The notes beneath the pieces are model-generated. The model had not been told where the DNA came from, ran no database searches, and saw only the letters and a program-made list of their open reading frames with translations. From positions 1-64,000 of the forward strand of contig JAZQIW010000053.1 of assembly GCA_045541355.1 (NCBI GenBank): DNA of 64,000 nucleotides, given 5' to 3'. The position numbers and the translations under genes are program-made. The stretch is from UMGS1387 sp045541355. GTDB lineage: Bacteria > Bacillota > Clostridia > Oscillospirales > CAG-382. Below are positions 1 through 8,289 of this stretch, one piece after another; position 1 is the first letter of the stretch, and every line of letters begins with the position of its first letter.

Positions 1-29
1 TCTCAATAGCTTGAGTTGGCAAAATAAAA

Positions 30-50
30 GAGCAGATATACAATCTGCTC
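30..50 (-). terminator. Terminator of the TetR-family gene
   Basis: An 8-bp stem GAGCAGAT/ATCTGCTC with a 5-nt loop lies just past the TetR stop. Read on the minus strand it is followed by a U-rich stretch. This is typical of an intrinsic terminator. Confidence 0.75.
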
Positions 51-64
51 AAGAAATAAAATAA

Positions 65-646
65 TCACTTCATAATATCGTTAAACAGCATCGGTAAAAC
101 ATTGTTAGCATAGCTTGATAAAGAATACTCACCGCCGCAAATACACCAGTCATACATGAGTGCGCGCTCACACATGGCATAGAGCTTGACAATTTCTCCC
201 GTGCTTGTATCGCTTTTTATCTCTCCCCTGTCCTGACCTTCTTCAACAATTTTGCGTATCAATTTATAATAATACCTGTTGTAGTCCAAGAGATTTTTTT
301 CACCTTTTGTTATTAACTGCGTTGAAAGAAGACCCGATAACAAATTAATGTCAACCTTGTTCTCAATCATTTTGAATATTTCCTGATTCAAGTACATCAG
401 CTTTTCAAAGCAGCTCTGCTCGGATATTAGGTTTGGTTCAAGCTCGCGGTATTTTTCATCAAACACATACGAAAGAGAGCTGAGAAGTGAATCCTTGGAA
501 CTGAAATAGTGATAAAACGAGCCTTTCGACGTGCCGGAGCGGGCAATTATTTCATCTACGGTTGTTTCCTCATAGCCCTGCTCATAAAACAAATTCCATG
601 CAGCGTTTACTATTTTACTTTTTGTTGCATTGGTTTTCTTAGCCAT
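65..646 (-). CDS. TetR/AcrR family transcriptional regulator
   Basis: This is a 193-residue one-component regulator. The N-terminal helix-turn-helix runs over about residues 8-55, with the family signature GTSKGSFYHYFSSKDSL in the recognition helix region. The C-terminal half is a poorly conserved ligand-binding and dimerisation domain, so the effector cannot be read. I chose the ATG at 646, giving MAKKTNATKSK, because AGAGGTG sits at the right distance before it; a frame extending to 718 lacks a ribosome site and would add an atypical hydrophobic leader. The gene has its own promoter and terminator, so it is probably monocistronic. Its target is unknown. Neither neighbour is an efflux pump, so a local target is not evident. 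Confidence 0.9.
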   Translation of the reverse strand: MAKKTNATKSKIVNAAWNLFYEQGYEETTVDEIIARSGTSKGSFYHYFSSKDSLLSSLSYVFDEKYRELEPNLISEQSCFEKLMYLNQEIFKMIENKVDINLLSGLLSTQLITKGEKNLLDYNRYYYKLIRKIVEEGQDRGEIKSDTSTGEIVKLYAMCERALMYDWCICGGEYSLSSYANNVLPMLFNDIMK

Positions 647-665
647 TTGTGTCACCTCTGCTATT

Positions 666-694
666 AATATAGCACACATCATAAAATAATGCAA
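666..694 (-). promoter_or_regulatory. Promoter of the TetR-family gene
   Basis: On the minus strand TTGCAT and TATATT are separated by exactly 17 nt, with a TG one base before the -10 box. The start would fall about 15-20 nt before the ribosome site of the regulator. No clear long palindrome that could serve as its own operator is visible. Confidence 0.65.
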
Positions 695-703
695 TATGCA
701 GAA

Positions 704-734
704 AAATCCGACAGCCAAAAAGGCGGTCGGATTT
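704..734 (-). terminator. groESL terminator
   Basis: A 13-bp stem with one mismatch (AAATCCGAC, then GCC, loop AAAAA) ends the groEL transcript on the minus strand. It is followed by UUUUC. It also separates groESL from the TetR gene downstream. Confidence 0.75.
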
Positions 735-780
735 GGTATTCTACATGAATTATATGCTGAAATAAGCCGCGCTTTACGAA

Positions 781-2400
781 TTAATACATTCCACCGGGAG
801 CCGCAGGTGCCGCAGGTGCAACAGGCTCAGGCTTATCGGCAACAAGTGCTTCGGTTGTAAGAATCATGGATGCAACGGATGCAGCATTCTGAAGAGCACT
901 TCTTGATACCTTTGTGGGGTCTACAATACCTGCGTCAACCATGTCAACATACTTGTCGTTTGCAGCATCGTAGCCAACGCCTGCCTTGCTTGTCTTAATC
1001 TTCTCTAAGATTACAGAGCCATCCATGCCTGCATTGGAAGCAATCTGACGAACAGGTGCTTCAAGTGCCTTGAGAACAATGGATACACCTGTCTTTTCGT
1101 CACCCTCAACCGTCTCAAGAAGCTTTGCAACAGCAGGAATAACATTTACAAAGCTTGTTCCGCCGCCGGGAACGATGCCTTCTTCAACTGCAGCCTTTGT
1201 TGCGTTGAGAGCATCTTCGATTCTAAGCTTCTTTTCCTTCATTTCGGTTTCTGTTGCTGCACCGACTTTGATAACAGCTACACCGCCTGAAAGCTTTGCA
1301 AGTCTTTCCTGAAGCTTTTCTCTGTCAAACTCGGAAGTTGTTGTTTCAATACCGGACTTAATCTGAGCAATTCTGCCCTTGATTGCATCGGGATCGCCTG
1401 CACCGCCGACAATAATTGTGTTTTCTTTATTAATCTTAACCTGTCTTGCACGACCGAGCTGTGCAATCTGAGTGTCCTTAAGCTCAAGTCCGAGGTCAGA
1501 AGAAATAACTTCGCCGCCTGTGAGAATAGCGATATCAGTAAGCATTTCCTTTCTTCTGTCGCCAAAACCGGGAGCCTTTACTGCAACGCAAGTAAATGTG
1601 CCGCGGAGCTTATTTACAATAAGTGTGCTGAGAGCTTCACCCTCGATATCTTCAGCGATAATAACAAGCTTTTTACCTTCCTGAAGAATCTTTTCAAGGA
1701 GAGGAAGAATGTCCTGAATATTGGAAATCTTCTTGTCTGTGATAAGAAGAACAGCATCGTCGATAACTGCTTCCATTTTATCTGTATCTGTTACCATGTA
1801 AGGAGAAAGGTAGCCTCTGTCAAACTGCATACCCTCAACAACTTCGCAGTATGTTTCAGCGGACTTTGATTCTTCAACAGTGATAACGCCGTCGCTTGTT
1901 ACCTTTTCCATAGCATCAGCAATAAGCTTACCGATTACCTCATCAGCGGAAGATACAGCGCCTACTCTTGCAATATCCTGAGAGCCGTTTACCTTCTTTG
2001 AAATCTTTGTAAGCTCTTCAACTGCAACATCAACAGCCTTTGAAATTCCCTTACGGATAACCATGGGGTTAGCACCTGCCACCACGTTCTTCATACCCTC
2101 GTGTACAAAAGCCTGTGCAAGAAGAGTAGCTGTTGTTGTACCGTCACCTGCTGCATCGTTTGTCTTTGTTGCAACTTCTTTTAAGAGCTGTGCGCCCATG
2201 TTTTCCATAGCGTCTTCAAGCTCGATTTCCTTTGCAATTGTAACACCGTCGTTTGTGATAAGGGGTGCACCGTACTTCTTGTCAAGAACTACGTTTCTGC
2301 CCTTGGGACCGAGTGTGATTTTTACTGTATCGGCAACAGCATCAACGCCTCTTACAAGCGCGTTTCTTGCTTCAATACCGTATGCAAGTTCCTTTGCCAT
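781..2400 (-). CDS. groEL: Chaperonin GroEL (Hsp60)
   Basis: This is a 539-residue cytosolic ATP-dependent chaperonin that forms the double-ring folding chamber with GroES. The equatorial ATP-binding signatures are present, including TLGPKGRNVVLD near residue 30 and GDGTTTATLLAQ near residue 85. The family signature AAVEEGIVPGGG lies near residue 400. The C-terminus is a short Ala/Pro stretch ending GGMY, a variant of the usual flexible GGM tail. Length is normal. It follows groES by 26 nt with the ribosome site AGGAGG, and the pair share one CIRCE-controlled promoter, so heat-shock induction through HrcA is expected. Confidence 0.99.
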   Translation of the reverse strand: MAKELAYGIEARNALVRGVDAVADTVKITLGPKGRNVVLDKKYGAPLITNDGVTIAKEIELEDAMENMGAQLLKEVATKTNDAAGDGTTTATLLAQAFVHEGMKNVVAGANPMVIRKGISKAVDVAVEELTKISKKVNGSQDIARVGAVSSADEVIGKLIADAMEKVTSDGVITVEESKSAETYCEVVEGMQFDRGYLSPYMVTDTDKMEAVIDDAVLLITDKKISNIQDILPLLEKILQEGKKLVIIAEDIEGEALSTLIVNKLRGTFTCVAVKAPGFGDRRKEMLTDIAILTGGEVISSDLGLELKDTQIAQLGRARQVKINKENTIIVGGAGDPDAIKGRIAQIKSGIETTTSEFDREKLQERLAKLSGGVAVIKVGAATETEMKEKKLRIEDALNATKAAVEEGIVPGGGTSFVNVIPAVAKLLETVEGDEKTGVSIVLKALEAPVRQIASNAGMDGSVILEKIKTSKAGVGYDAANDKYVDMVDAGIVDPTKVSRSALQNAASVASMILTTEALVADKPEPVAPAAPAAPGGMY

Positions 2401-2426
2401 TATAAATTACCTCCTATATATGAGAA

Positions 2427-2714
2427 TTAGTCTTCAACTACTGCAAGAATGTCAGACTGACGGACAACGTTGTATTCAACACCGTCAAGCTTTACTTCTG
2501 TTCCTGCATATTTGCTTGTGATAACCTTGTCGCCCTTCTTGACGGTCATAACAACTTCCTTACCGTCAACCATTCCGCCGGGACCTACTTCGATAACCTC
2601 GGCAATGCTGGGCTTTTCCTGTGCTGCGGCTGTAAGAATAATTCCGCTCTTTGTTGTTTCCTCTGCTTCGATTGTCTTAACGACAACTCTGTCAGCAAGT
2701 GGCTTAAGTTTCAT
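2427..2714 (-). CDS. groES: Co-chaperonin GroES (Hsp10)
   Basis: This is a 95-residue co-chaperonin that caps the GroEL ring. It begins MKLKPLADRVVVK and contains the mobile-loop segment EAEETTKSGIIL, whose hydrophobic GIIL contacts the GroEL apical domains. The roof region and the closing strand YNVVRQSDILAVVED are intact. AAGGAGG stands at a good distance before the ATG. It is the first gene of the groESL operon, directly downstream of the CIRCE element. Confidence 0.99.
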   Translation of the reverse strand: MKLKPLADRVVVKTIEAEETTKSGIILTAAAQEKPSIAEVIEVGPGGMVDGKEVVMTVKKGDKVITSKYAGTEVKLDGVEYNVVRQSDILAVVED

Positions 2715-2753
2715 AATTTATATCCTCCTTAGAGTTATTATTAACAATCCATG

Positions 2754-2780
2754 TTAGCACTCTAAAGACATGAGTGCTAA
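2754..2780. promoter_or_regulatory. CIRCE operator (HrcA site)
   Basis: The sequence is a perfect inverted repeat: TTAGCACTC, nine bases, GAGTGCTAA. It matches the known CIRCE consensus at all 18 arm positions. It lies between the groES promoter and ribosome site, the usual place for HrcA repression of chaperonin operons. No hrcA gene is in the window. Confidence 0.97.
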
Positions 2781-2791
2781 ACACAAGAGAT

Positions 2792-2820
2792 ATTCTATAC
2801 CCCTATTGACAAAAAATCAA
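2792..2820 (-). promoter_or_regulatory. groESL promoter
   Basis: On the minus strand TTGATT and TAGAAT are 17 nt apart, placing transcription start at or just before the CIRCE element. A shifted reading with TTGTCA as the -35 box is possible but spaced less well. Confidence 0.55.
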
Positions 2821-2869
2821 GCATTTTTTGTCGGTTTTACATTATTTTAACAAATGTTTCACTTTGATG

Positions 2870-3550
2870 TCACCTTGCGATAATTGCATTTTCGACAAGA
2901 TAGTAGTTATCTTCTTTTAAAGCTGCCAAGAGGTCATTATTATCTTTAATTTGTGACATAAATCTTACACCTGCCATACCGACTGTATTAAGGAGGTGGC
3001 AGTCAGAACCGGCAATCATATGAAGATTATACTTATTCGCCCACATACTTGCAAGATTGTCTATAAAATGGTCGTCATGACTACCGTTAAAGACCTCCAT
3101 ACCGTATAAATCCTTATGCGGAATAACCCTCATTTGTTCCCTGAAAGGATGAGCCTGATAAAAGACAAAACCGTCAGATTTTGATGCTTCGCTGAGTTTC
3201 GACAAAGACCAGCTCATCATATCGCCGTAGTCAATCAGCTGCTCATAAGTAACTCCGTATAAAAGGTAGTCATTGCCTGCTGTGGTGTCGAGTTTCAGCT
3301 CCTGACCGAAAAATACTTTTAATCCGATTTTATCTGCTTTTTCCTTTGCATCAAGGTAAACATCATATAAATGTTTGCAATAATCCGTATACGAAAGTCT
3401 GTAACTGCTTTCCATATACCATCTTGCAACGTGATTTGTAAGAACAAATCCGTCAAAGCCTTTTTCCTTATATGCTCTGACAAGTTCCCTATTGGTAATT
3501 TTTGCACAAGGGCTTCCCTCGGCAGAATGTACGTGTAAATCAAATAACAT
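2870..3550 (-). CDS. PHP-domain metal-dependent phosphoesterase (copy 1)
   Basis: This 226-residue protein is a single PHP domain. The first metal-binding motif is DLHVHSAEGSPC near the N-terminus, followed by TNHVAR near residue 40, QAHPFR about residue 130 and the C-terminal GSDCHLL about residue 190. These His and Asp residues normally bind two or three divalent metals and hydrolyse phosphoesters. I chose the ATG at 3550 because GGTGA lies six bases before it; an upstream in-frame GTG overlaps that ribosome site. It is paralogous to the next gene upstream, with the same motifs throughout. The substrate is unknown; family members include histidinol phosphatase and nucleotide or RNA phosphatases. 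Confidence 0.88.
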   Translation of the reverse strand: MLFDLHVHSAEGSPCAKITNRELVRAYKEKGFDGFVLTNHVARWYMESSYRLSYTDYCKHLYDVYLDAKEKADKIGLKVFFGQELKLDTTAGNDYLLYGVTYEQLIDYGDMMSWSLSKLSEASKSDGFVFYQAHPFREQMRVIPHKDLYGMEVFNGSHDDHFIDNLASMWANKYNLHMIAGSDCHLLNTVGMAGVRFMSQIKDNNDLLAALKEDNYYLVENAIIAR

Positions 3551-3570
3551 TTTAATCACCGATTATATTT

Positions 3571-4260
3571 TTATCTGTTTGTTACTGCTTGTTCAAATAA
3601 GTAATATTTATCTTCTCTGAGGGCTTTTAAAAGATCGCTCATGTCATGAATTTCAGACATAAAATTCACACCGCAACGCCCTGCTCCGTCTCTTGTATGA
3701 CAGTCTGAGCCCGCTATTCTGTGCAGAGAGAATAACTCTGCCCATAGCTTTGCGACAGTATTTCTTTTATCTCCAACATTACAATGGGAACCGTTAGCAA
3801 CCTCAACGCCAAAAAGAAGATGAGGTTCAACAATGGTTGCGTTTATTCTAAACGGGTGCGCCTGATAAATAAGAATGCCGTTTTTGTCGCATTCTTCCTT
3901 TAGTTTTTCAAGGCTCCATGTCATTATATCCTGATTTTCTCGCAAAAACTCGTTTTTAACGCCGTACATCAAATAGTCGCTGTGTCCTGTTCTGTCAAGC
4001 TTCAGTTCACAGCCGTAAAGCACGTTAAGACCAACTTTGTCCCCCTCGTCCCTTGCAATGTTATATGCTTCATAATTATACTTGCAATAATCATCAAACG
4101 AGAGCTTATGTATATATTCCATGTAGTATCTTGAAACATGGTCTGTAATGACGATGCCGTCAAAACCTTTTTCCTTGTATACATTCACCGTATCTCTTGC
4201 AGACAGTCTTCCGCAAGGACTACCTTCCGCCGTGTGAACGTGTAAATCGAATAGCAACAA
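3571..4260 (-). CDS. PHP-domain metal-dependent phosphoesterase (copy 2)
   Basis: This is a 229-residue paralogue of the neighbouring PHP protein. The motifs recur in the same order: FDLHVHTAEGSPCG at the N-terminus, ITDHVSRYYME near residue 40, QAHPFR near residue 130 and GSDCHTRDG near residue 190. There is no ATG near the start. Three in-frame TTG codons occur at 4266, 4260 and 4257; AGGA stands six bases before the one at 4260, which I chose. Its start overlaps the 3' end of the RlmL-type gene, suggesting translational coupling. The tandem arrangement points to a local gene duplication. The substrate cannot be assigned. Confidence 0.86.
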   Translation of the reverse strand: MLLFDLHVHTAEGSPCGRLSARDTVNVYKEKGFDGIVITDHVSRYYMEYIHKLSFDDYCKYNYEAYNIARDEGDKVGLNVLYGCELKLDRTGHSDYLMYGVKNEFLRENQDIMTWSLEKLKEECDKNGILIYQAHPFRINATIVEPHLLFGVEVANGSHCNVGDKRNTVAKLWAELFSLHRIAGSDCHTRDGAGRCGVNFMSEIHDMSDLLKALREDKYYLFEQAVTNR

Positions 4261-4262
4261 AA

Positions 4263-5399
4263 TCAATCCTTTTTCTTAAAATACTGATAGAAATTACACT
4301 TAATCATACCGTTATAGAGCTTCCTTACCTTATCTGCTCGGACACCATACAGCTTTTCAAACTCCTCTTCGGATGTGATAATGTAAATCTGCCAAGGTGC
4401 AAGTTTCGGAAAGTTTTTACCAAGCTTCTTGTACAACTCCCTTGCACCCTTTATAGTTTCAAGTCTTTCGCCGTAGGGCGGATTACATACAATAGTTGTT
4501 CTCACATCATCGCTTGCAATCTCTGTTGCATCCTTGACAAAGGTTTTAATATACTTTTCCATGCCTGCGCGCCTGATGTTTGCTCTTGCAATCTTTAAAA
4601 CCTCAGGGTCAATATCAGATGCAAATGCGCAAAATTCCGTATCAGAATTGATTTTAGACTTTGCCTCTTCCCTTGCATCTGTCCAGATTTTCTTTGGAAG
4701 AAAAGCATACTTTTCCGCAGCAAAGCTTCTGTTTAAACCGGGGGCGGTATTTGTCATAATAAGAGCCGCTTCAATGGGAATGGTTCCCGAGCCGCAGAAT
4801 GGGTCCCATAGACGAACATTTTCGCGTGGTCTTGAGAGCTTTACAAGAGCTGCAGCCAATGTTTCACGAATGGGCGCACCGCCTGCCTGAGTACGGTAGC
4901 CTCTCTTGTGAAGCGCAGTACCGCTTGTATCAAGCATTATTGACACCTTATCATTGAGTATAAAGAACTCTATCTGATAGGTTACGCCCGTTTCTTCAAA
5001 CCAATCAATACCGTATTTTTCGGAAAGCCTCTGAACAACGGCTTTCTTTATAATACTCTGACAGTCGGGTATCGAAAACAGCTTTGATTTTATCGAATGT
5101 CCCTTAACGGGAAAAGCATCATCCTTGCCGACAATCATTTCCCAAGGGATACGCTTTACATTATCAAAAAGCTCGGTAAAGGTCTCTGCTTTAAACGAAG
5201 CAAGCTCAATAAAGAGACGTTCAGCGCATCTGAAATTAATGTTACAGCGTGCCACGGCATCGGCACTTCCCTTAAAATACACTCTGCCGTCAATTGTATC
5301 AATTCTTTTATAGCCAAGCTCGTCAATTTCTTCCCCGACAAGTCTCTCGAGACCGAAAAGACAAGTGGCAACATAGTTAAATTCTGACAAATCTATCAC
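4263..5399 (-). CDS. THUMP-domain class I RNA methyltransferase, RlmL/YpsC family
   Basis: This 378-residue SAM-dependent methyltransferase has an N-terminal THUMP RNA-binding region (about residues 1-160) and a C-terminal Rossmann methylase domain. The SAM-binding motif DPFCGSGTIPIEAAL is near residue 200. The catalytic NPPYGERL near residue 305 is typical of N2-guanine or N6-adenine methylation of nucleic acid. Its length and order match the YpsC/RlmL N-terminal family that modifies 23S rRNA guanine; the exact base cannot be read from sequence. The ATG at 5399 follows AAAGGTG. It heads a unit with the two PHP genes, whose starts overlap or follow closely. Confidence 0.93.
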   Translation of the reverse strand: MIDLSEFNYVATCLFGLERLVGEEIDELGYKRIDTIDGRVYFKGSADAVARCNINFRCAERLFIELASFKAETFTELFDNVKRIPWEMIVGKDDAFPVKGHSIKSKLFSIPDCQSIIKKAVVQRLSEKYGIDWFEETGVTYQIEFFILNDKVSIMLDTSGTALHKRGYRTQAGGAPIRETLAAALVKLSRPRENVRLWDPFCGSGTIPIEAALIMTNTAPGLNRSFAAEKYAFLPKKIWTDAREEAKSKINSDTEFCAFASDIDPEVLKIARANIRRAGMEKYIKTFVKDATEIASDDVRTTIVCNPPYGERLETIKGARELYKKLGKNFPKLAPWQIYIITSEEEFEKLYGVRADKVRKLYNGMIKCNFYQYFKKKD

Positions 5400-5410
5400 C
5401 TTTTACAAAA

Positions 5411-5437
5411 GGGATTGCGCAAAGATTTCGCAACCCC
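5411..5437 (-). terminator. Possible weak terminator or attenuator
   Basis: A 9-bp stem with one mismatch (GGGGTTGCG/CGCAATCCC on the minus strand) is followed by a short CUUUUG tract. It falls between a membrane-protein gene and the RlmL-type gene. Because no separate promoter is visible after it, it may terminate only partly. Confidence 0.4.
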
Positions 5438-5447
5438 GTAAGATTCT

Positions 5448-5918
5448 TTATTTTTTACTGTCTAAAAATAAGCTTTCATATTCCTTATTTGCATTAAGAA
5501 GCTTATTTTTAATAAATCCGCCGATAAGTACTGCCAATGCACATATAACATAAACAATTACAAAAGCAAAGGAAATTGCAAGAATAGAAAAAGCAGGGTT
5601 TTGTTTTTCGGCAACATATGCTGAAAATCCGTCTGTGCAGAACACACAAATAAGAGCCGAAGCAAAGGTAAGCACAAACTGAAGCGCTCTCTTGATAACA
5701 ATGTTATTCTTTATAAAATCCGAAATGCCGAATGAAACAGCATAAAGAAAAGCAAAAAGCAAAAAAGCTCTTAGCTGACTTACCCACAAGACTTTACCAA
5801 GCTCATCAAAGCCTAAAAGCGTTCCTGCTGCTGTTATAAATATTGTTATTAAAGCAAAACAGGAAAGAGTTCTTGAAACTATTTTTTTTGCAAAACAAAA
5901 TATATTATACATTTTCAT
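5448..5918 (-). CDS. Hypothetical integral membrane protein
   Basis: This 156-residue protein has four hydrophobic helices (about residues 15-35, 45-63, 80-97 and 115-140) separated by short charged loops, and ends in a charged cytoplasmic tail ESLFLDSKK. I do not recognise a family or an active-site motif. The ATG at 5918 follows AAGGTGG at a good distance, and a promoter lies upstream, so it is a real expressed gene. It could share a transcript with the RlmL-type gene downstream through the weak hairpin. Function is unknown. Confidence 0.75.
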   Translation of the reverse strand: MKMYNIFCFAKKIVSRTLSCFALITIFITAAGTLLGFDELGKVLWVSQLRAFLLFAFLYAVSFGISDFIKNNIVIKRALQFVLTFASALICVFCTDGFSAYVAEKQNPAFSILAISFAFVIVYVICALAVLIGGFIKNKLLNANKEYESLFLDSKK

Positions 5919-5939
5919 ACAATTACCACCTTTTACAAT

Positions 5940-5968
5940 ATGATATCACAACTTACAGCATTATGCAA
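5940..5968 (-). promoter_or_regulatory. Promoter of the membrane-protein gene
   Basis: On the minus strand TTGCAT and TATCAT are 17 nt apart, with an extended -10 TGA directly before the -10 box. The start site would be about 10 nt before the ribosome site. Confidence 0.65.
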
Positions 5969-6029
5969 AACAAATCGCCTAAATTTTGATTAACATTCTG
6001 TAAACAGTTTGCGCGTTATTGATTTTTGA

Positions 6030-6058
6030 TTGAAATTACGTTTTAAATAATATATAAT
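6030..6058 (+). promoter_or_regulatory. Promoter of the 6.1-8.2 kb operon
   Basis: TTGAAA and TATAAT are separated by 17 nt. The predicted start at about 6065 leaves a very short leader before the AAGGTG ribosome site of the first gene. Confidence 0.75.
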
Positions 6059-6080
6059 TATACAGAATGAAGGTGATTAA

Positions 6081-6596
6081 TTGAAATCTGAAATTAAGAA
6101 AATCTCTCTTTCATCCCTGCTCTCGGCACTTATTACTGTTCTGATAATGCTCGGTTACTTTATAGAGATGCTTGATTTTACCGTTGCGGCAGTTTGTTCG
6201 CTTATCATATATGTATCGGACATTGAAATCAGAGGCAAATATCCCTTTCTTGTCTACATAACCTCCTGCTTACTTACCCTGATTTTTATACCTCTTTCAT
6301 CAGCATCGCTGTATTTTATTGCATTCTTTGGCTACTATCCAATCATAAAAAAGAGAATTGGCATAAAGAAAAAAAAGCTGCGTAAATTGATTTGTGCTGC
6401 ATTGTTCAACATATCAATGCTTATAACAATGCTTGTTTTCAAGGCGGTATTTGCACTTCAGAACGAGCCTGCAATAATGTATGTATTGCTTCTTATAACT
6501 CTTAACATTTTCTTTTTCTGCTTTGACTATCTTCTTGATGTTTTTATATTCATTTATATTAAAAAAATCAGACCTAAAATTAAGCCTGTTCTTTAG
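6081..6596 (+). CDS. Hypothetical membrane protein, possibly ECF-S-like
   Basis: This 171-residue protein has about five or six hydrophobic helices and a Lys/Arg-rich loop near residues 90-105 that should face the cytoplasm. The start is a TTG five bases after AAGGTG. The fold pattern, with a short basic N-terminus and compact helices, resembles substrate-binding subunits of energy-coupling-factor transporters, but no vitamin-specific motif is visible, so this is only a guess. It is the first gene of a three-gene operon with a HAD phosphatase and an NrnA-like protein. Confidence 0.72.
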   Translation: MKSEIKKISLSSLLSALITVLIMLGYFIEMLDFTVAAVCSLIIYVSDIEIRGKYPFLVYITSCLLTLIFIPLSSASLYFIAFFGYYPIIKKRIGIKKKKLRKLICAALFNISMLITMLVFKAVFALQNEPAIMYVLLLITLNIFFFCFDYLLDVFIFIYIKKIRPKIKPVL

Positions 6597-6604
6597 GAGG
6601 AATT

Positions 6605-7252
6605 ATGAACTTTAAATACGCAATTTTTGACCTTGACGGAACACTTCTTGACACCCAAAAGCACTGGGAGCGTGTTGAACGGGTTGTTATCGGAAAACGA
6701 TTCGGTGTCGATATGTTCTATGACGATAAGGGCAACTATATCCGGTATGACGGCTTAAAGGCGATGTTTGAGTTTGCCGCCGAGAAAACAGGAAAATCAG
6801 TAAGTCTTGACGACATTCTTGATGAGCTCTACAAAGAAATGACCGAAATATATAACCATGCTGACATTGAAACTATGCCGATGGCACTTGAATTTCTAAA
6901 AGCACTAAAAGCGGAAGGAATTAAAACCGCAGTTGCTACTGCAACAAACATTTCGGTTTGCAAGCCGGCGCTTGAACGCATGGGACTGCTTCCATATCTT
7001 GACGTGCTTGTCTGCACAGATGATGTAGGAAAGAATAAATACCATCCCGATGTTTTTGACAGAGCAATGGAGCTAATTGGCGGCAACAAAACAGAAACCA
7101 TGGTGTTTGAAGACTCTCTGTATGCTGCAAACACATTAAAGGCGAACGGTTTCAGGTATATAATTATTGAAGAAGAAGGCAGCCTTTGCTGTGCGGCAAA
7201 GCTTAAAGACGGGTGCGAAAAATATATCAGGAGCTATGAGGAATTATTATGA
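6605..7252 (+). CDS. HAD-superfamily phosphatase (phosphoglycolate phosphatase-like)
   Basis: This 215-residue haloacid dehalogenase-type hydrolase has motif I FDLDGTLLD with the nucleophilic and acid/base Asp, a helical cap domain at about residues 20-85, motif II VATATN near residue 105, and motif III/IV KYHPDVF and VFEDSLYAA near residues 140-170. That pattern fits subfamily IA enzymes such as beta-phosphoglucomutase and phosphoglycolate phosphatase. The substrate is not readable. AGGAGG precedes the ATG by four bases. Its stop overlaps the next gene by four bases (ATGA), showing translational coupling. Confidence 0.92.
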   Translation: MNFKYAIFDLDGTLLDTQKHWERVERVVIGKRFGVDMFYDDKGNYIRYDGLKAMFEFAAEKTGKSVSLDDILDELYKEMTEIYNHADIETMPMALEFLKALKAEGIKTAVATATNISVCKPALERMGLLPYLDVLVCTDDVGKNKYHPDVFDRAMELIGGNKTETMVFEDSLYAANTLKANGFRYIIIEEEGSLCCAAKLKDGCEKYIRSYEELL

Positions 7253-8247
7253 CTGAAACAATAACAAGCGTTGTAAGATTTTTACTTGAAAATGACAATT
7301 TTGGCATCGGTATTCATGCAAATCCCGACGGCGACTGCTTTGGCTCGGCTTGCGGTCTTGCCGGTGCGCTGAAAAAGCTTGGCAAGAATGCTCTTATCCT
7401 TTCCCCCGGCATTCTTCCCAAAAGACTACTGTTTCTCAATTATTCCGAGATTGAAGTTATCGAGGGCTTAGAGGGTTACGATAAAATCAAGAACCAAATA
7501 AAAACATATATAACAGTTGATGTTGCATCAAACCATCTTTTGGGTGAGCTCTCGGAGGTGTTTGAGAAGAAAAATAAATTCGCTATTGACCATCACGAAA
7601 AAAACACCATCATATCCGACCGATTATATCTGGAAAGCACAGCTTCGGCGGCAGGAGAGATTGTTTATAAAATCATCTGCGAGCTTGAAGAATGGACAAA
7701 TGAGAGCGTCTGGGACAAGAACATTGCAAGCTCCGTGTTTGGCGCAATAAGCTCTGATACCGGCTGCTTCAAATACGGAAACACATCGTCTGAAACCCAC
7801 AGAATCGCTGCAAAACTTATTGAAAAAAGCGCTGACAGCCGCGACATAAACTACCGTTTATTTGACCTGAAATCAGCCGTACAGATTGCCGTTGAAGGTC
7901 TCGCCTACAAGAGCATTGAATACTATGAAAACGGTAAAATTTCATTCATCTATTTATCTAATGAAATGCTTGAGTCGATTGGTGCCTCTGTAAGCGATAC
8001 TGAGACGGTCAGCCAGCTTGGCAGAGGAATTGAGGGCGTACAGATTGCAGCGTTTATGAGAGATAATGCAGACGGCGAATTCAAGGTTTCCGTAAGATGC
8101 AACAATAATGCCGATTTATCAATCCTTTGCTCCTCATTAGGTATTGGCGGCGGACATAAGAAGGCTGCCGGATGCACAATAGTATGCGACAATCCGAAAA
8201 CGGCAAAAGAACTCTTTTTAGAAAAAGCTAAAGCATATCTCGAATAA
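7249..8247 (+). CDS. DHH/DHHA1 phosphoesterase, NrnA-like (oligoribonuclease / pAp phosphatase)
   Basis: This 332-residue protein has the DHH domain motifs IHANPDGDCFGSA near residue 25, TVDVAS near residue 90 and FAIDHHEKN near residue 115, which hold two Mn ions. The C-terminal DHHA1 domain carries the substrate-binding GGGHKKAAG near residue 300. This is the architecture of NrnA, which degrades nanoRNA and dephosphorylates 3'-phosphoadenosine-5'-phosphate. Length matches. It ends a three-gene operon and is followed at once by a strong terminator. Confidence 0.92.
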   Translation: MTETITSVVRFLLENDNFGIGIHANPDGDCFGSACGLAGALKKLGKNALILSPGILPKRLLFLNYSEIEVIEGLEGYDKIKNQIKTYITVDVASNHLLGELSEVFEKKNKFAIDHHEKNTIISDRLYLESTASAAGEIVYKIICELEEWTNESVWDKNIASSVFGAISSDTGCFKYGNTSSETHRIAAKLIEKSADSRDINYRLFDLKSAVQIAVEGLAYKSIEYYENGKISFIYLSNEMLESIGASVSDTETVSQLGRGIEGVQIAAFMRDNADGEFKVSVRCNNNADLSILCSSLGIGGGHKKAAGCTIVCDNPKTAKELFLEKAKAYLE

Positions 8248-8252
8248 AAAAA

Positions 8253-8284
8253 GCGCAGGATAGTCCCCTGCGCTAATCTTTTTT
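8253..8284 (+). terminator. Terminator after the NrnA-like gene
   Basis: A 7-bp GC-rich stem GCGCAGG/CCTGCGC is followed by TAATCTTTTTT. The A-rich run before the stem could make it act weakly in the other direction too, for the small gene converging on it. Confidence 0.85.
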
Positions 8285-8289
8285 AGTGT

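Noticed and set aside
2063..2521. Open frame on the plus strand across the groES-groEL junction
   Set aside because: It is antisense to two conserved genes and lacks a ribosome site.
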